DNA of 13,376 nt from Bacillota bacterium. Its GTDB lineage: Bacteria; Bacillota; Clostridia; Oscillospirales; Acutalibacteraceae. Of this stretch, positions 11,439-13,376 are shown piece after piece. The stretch spans positions 1-13,376 of the forward strand of contig JAEZJA010000053.1 of NCBI GenBank assembly GCA_023415895.1. The letters run 5' to 3'. Position 1 is the stretch's first letter; each line of letters begins with the position of its first letter. The position numbers and the translations under genes are program-made. The notes beneath the pieces were generated by a model, which ran no database searches, had not been told where the DNA came from, and saw only the letters and a program-made list of their open reading frames with translations.

Positions 11439-13376
11439 ATGAACAATAAAACATTCTACATTACAACGGCCATTGCCTATACGTCGCGCAAGCCGCATAT
11501 CGGCAACACCTATGATCCGGTGCTGGCCGATACAATTGCGCGGTATAAGCGAATGATGGGGTACCGTGTCCACTTCCTGACCGGATCGGATGAACACGGA
11601 CAGAAGATCGAGGAATACGCCAAAGCACAGGGCATCAGCCCTAAGGAATACGTGGACGGGATCGCTGCGCAGATCAAAGCGGTATGGGACTGCATGAACA
11701 CGAGCTACGATCGGTTCATCCGCACCACGGATGCCGACCACGAGCGGGCTGTGCAGAAAATCTTCAAGAAACTGTACGATCAAGGCGACATCTACAAAGG
11801 TGTGTATGAGGGCAAATATTGTGTGCCCTGCGAGTCCTTCTTCACCGCCTCTCAGCTTAAGGATGGCAAATGCCCCGATTGCGGCCGCGAGGTAATCGAC
11901 GCCAAGGAAGAAGCCTATTTTCTGCGTTTGAGCAAATACCAGGATCGGCTGATGGACTATTACGAGAGCAATCCGGACTTTTTCAAGCCCGATTCCCGCC
12001 GCGCCGAAATGGTTAACAATTTTCTCAAGCCCGGGCTGTCCGACCTGTGCGTGTCCCGCACCTCCTTTACGTGGGGAATCCCGGTTGAGTTTGATAAAAA
12101 GCATGTGACCTATGTATGGCTGGACGCGCTGTCCAACTATATTACAGGTATCGGTTATGACCCTGATGGCAGCAGCGAGTTGTATAAGGAATTTTGGCCG
12201 GCGGATGTGCATGTCATTGGCAAGGACATTATGCGCTTCCACACGATCTACTGGCCAATCATCCTCATGGCGCTGGGCGAGCCGCTTCCCAAGCAGGTGC
12301 TGGGTCATCCCTGGCTGCTCGTGGGTGAGGATAAGATGAGCAAATCCAAGGGCAATGTGCTGTATGCGGACGATCTGGCCCGCCATTTCGGGGTGGATGC
12401 CGTCCGGTATTATCTGCTGTCTGAAATCCCGTTTGCGCAGGACGGCTCCATCACCTATGAGAACGTCATTGCCAAGTACAATGCCGACCTGGCCAACACG
12501 CTGGGCAATCTGGTCAACCGCAGCATTGCCATGGCCAATAAGTATTTTGACGGGCGGGTGACCAAGCCGACGGCGGTCGACGAGCTGGACACCGATCTGC
12601 GAGCCACGGCCGCCAAGACCACGCAGGAGTATTTCCGCCTGATGGACAGCTTCCACAATGCCGATGCGCTGGATGCGGTGATGAACCTGGCACGCCGGTG
12701 CAACAAATATATTGATGAAACAGCCCCCTGGATACTTGCTAAGAGTGAGGAGACCAAGAGCCGTCTCAACGATGTGCTCTACAATTTGCTCGAGTGCATC
12801 CGTACGCTCGGCATTCTGCTGCGTCCCTTCATGCCGACCACGTCGGACAGCATTCTCGCGCAGATCGGCGTTTCGGACGATCTCACCGGCATTGAGACGG
12901 TGCAGGGCGAGTTCGGCGCTGCCGCGGCCTATCAGGTGGGAACACCCGTGCCGCTGTTTGCCCGCATTGATTCCGAAAAAATGCTGGCTGAGATTCAGGC
13001 GGAAAACGATGCCGCAGCGAAGCAGGAACAAAGCCAGGAGGAGACGGCTGAAAATGTGGCCTTCCTCCCACAGATCGGTATCGACGAGTTTGCCAAGGTC
13101 GATCTGCGCGTGGCCGAAATCACCGATTGCGAGCCCATCAAACGGGCCAAGAAGCTGCTCAAGCTGACGCTCAACGACGGCAGCGGCACGCCCCGCACAG
13201 TGTGTTCGGGTATTGCCAAATGGTATACTCCCGAAGACCTGAAGGGTCGCCGCATTGTGCTGGTGTCCAACCTCAAGCCCGCCGTGCTGTGCGGCGTTGA
13301 AAGCCAGGGCATGATTCTGGCTGCCGATGACGGCGAGGACGTCAAGGTGCTCTTTGTCGACGGCGTCGCTCCGGGC
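11439..13376 (+). CDS. metG: Methionyl-tRNA synthetase (3' end beyond the window)
   Basis: Charges tRNA-Met with methionine in the cytosol. The open frame runs 646 codons to the window edge. The class I signature is HIGN (20-23) and KMSKS is at 299-303. The zinc knuckle is of the four-cysteine type: C128, C131, C145 and C148. VWLDALSNYITG and the HVIGKDIMRFH segment (258-268) form the methionine pocket region. An anticodon-binding helical domain follows, then a charged linker, then from about residue 546 an EMAP/Trbp111-type tRNA-binding domain (FAKVDLRVAEI, LVSNLKPAVLCGVESQGMILAA). Only a short C terminus should be missing. The start has a strong AGGAGG ribosome binding site. Confidence 0.97.
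   Translation, partial: MNNKTFYITTAIAYTSRKPHIGNTYDPVLADTIARYKRMMGYRVHFLTGSDEHGQKIEEYAKAQGISPKEYVDGIAAQIKAVWDCMNTSYDRFIRTTDADHERAVQKIFKKLYDQGDIYKGVYEGKYCVPCESFFTASQLKDGKCPDCGREVIDAKEEAYFLRLSKYQDRLMDYYESNPDFFKPDSRRAEMVNNFLKPGLSDLCVSRTSFTWGIPVEFDKKHVTYVWLDALSNYITGIGYDPDGSSELYKEFWPADVHVIGKDIMRFHTIYWPIILMALGEPLPKQVLGHPWLLVGEDKMSKSKGNVLYADDLARHFGVDAVRYYLLSEIPFAQDGSITYENVIAKYNADLANTLGNLVNRSIAMANKYFDGRVTKPTAVDELDTDLRATAAKTTQEYFRLMDSFHNADALDAVMNLARRCNKYIDETAPWILAKSEETKSRLNDVLYNLLECIRTLGILLRPFMPTTSDSILAQIGVSDDLTGIETVQGEFGAAAAYQVGTPVPLFARIDSEKMLAEIQAENDAAAKQEQSQEETAENVAFLPQIGIDEFAKVDLRVAEITDCEPIKRAKKLLKLTLNDGSGTPRTVCSGIAKWYTPEDLKGRRIVLVSNLKPAVLCGVESQGMILAADDGEDVKVLFVDGVAPG

Noticed and set aside
11238..13031. 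A 597-codon open frame on the minus strand opposite metG
   Set aside because: It lies wholly antisense to a well-supported metG, has no recognisable domain or good start signal, and is the kind of mirror frame that codon-biased genes produce.

Overview
The window looks like a piece of a Bacillota chromosome, class Clostridia; an Oscillospiraceae-like, mid-GC genome is my inference. Supporting this are a T-box riboswitch, an AgrC/AgrA-like histidine kinase and LytTR regulator pair, strong GGAGG-type ribosome binding sites, a SurA-N/PrsA-like exported protein, and a clostridial-type MetG with a four-cysteine zinc site and a C-terminal tRNA-binding domain. Both ends cut through housekeeping genes: purA at the left and metG at the right. 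I see no insertion sequence, phage gene or CRISPR array.

Left third (1-3733). The minus strand carries the 5' part of purA with its own promoter, then a solitary TrpB2-type tryptophan synthase beta chain. A complete T-box leader precedes trpB: a consensus promoter, a stem I with a UGG specifier, a UGGC antiterminator bulge and an intrinsic terminator. This marks trpB as induced by uncharged tRNA-Trp. Diverging from it on the plus strand is a membrane-anchored or secreted SurA-N-like protein. Its promoter overlaps a 13-bp palindrome, and its leader RNA can form two mutually exclusive structures. Next is a tRNA-Arg(CCT) gene on the minus strand with its terminator.

Middle (3734-7911). A small overlapping gene pair encodes an MNT-like nucleotidyltransferase fold lacking the expected catalytic Asp pair and a HEPN-domain partner. 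It ends 4 bp from a convergent orphan MacB/LolD-type ABC ATPase. Then come an M14 metallocarboxypeptidase on the minus strand and, divergently, an ADP-ribose pyrophosphatase of the Nudix family followed 7 bp later by a small DUF6483-like protein. A long hairpin separates these from the next operon.

Right (7912-13376). A two-gene minus-strand operon encodes a LytTR response regulator and a GHKL sensor kinase. No agrB or agrD homologue is visible. Upstream of its consensus promoter lie two direct repeats exactly 21 bp apart, the spacing expected for LytTR binding, suggesting autoregulation. A 300-bp stretch without a convincing gene but rich in hairpins separates this operon from a membrane-anchored polysaccharide deacetylase on the minus strand. 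metG begins divergently and runs off the window.

The least explained elements are the degenerate MNT/HEPN pair beside the tRNA, the switch-like leader before the SurA-N gene, and the LytTR-repeat region with its structured downstream DNA. Motifs, positions and pairings were read by eye; no homology search or folding program was run.
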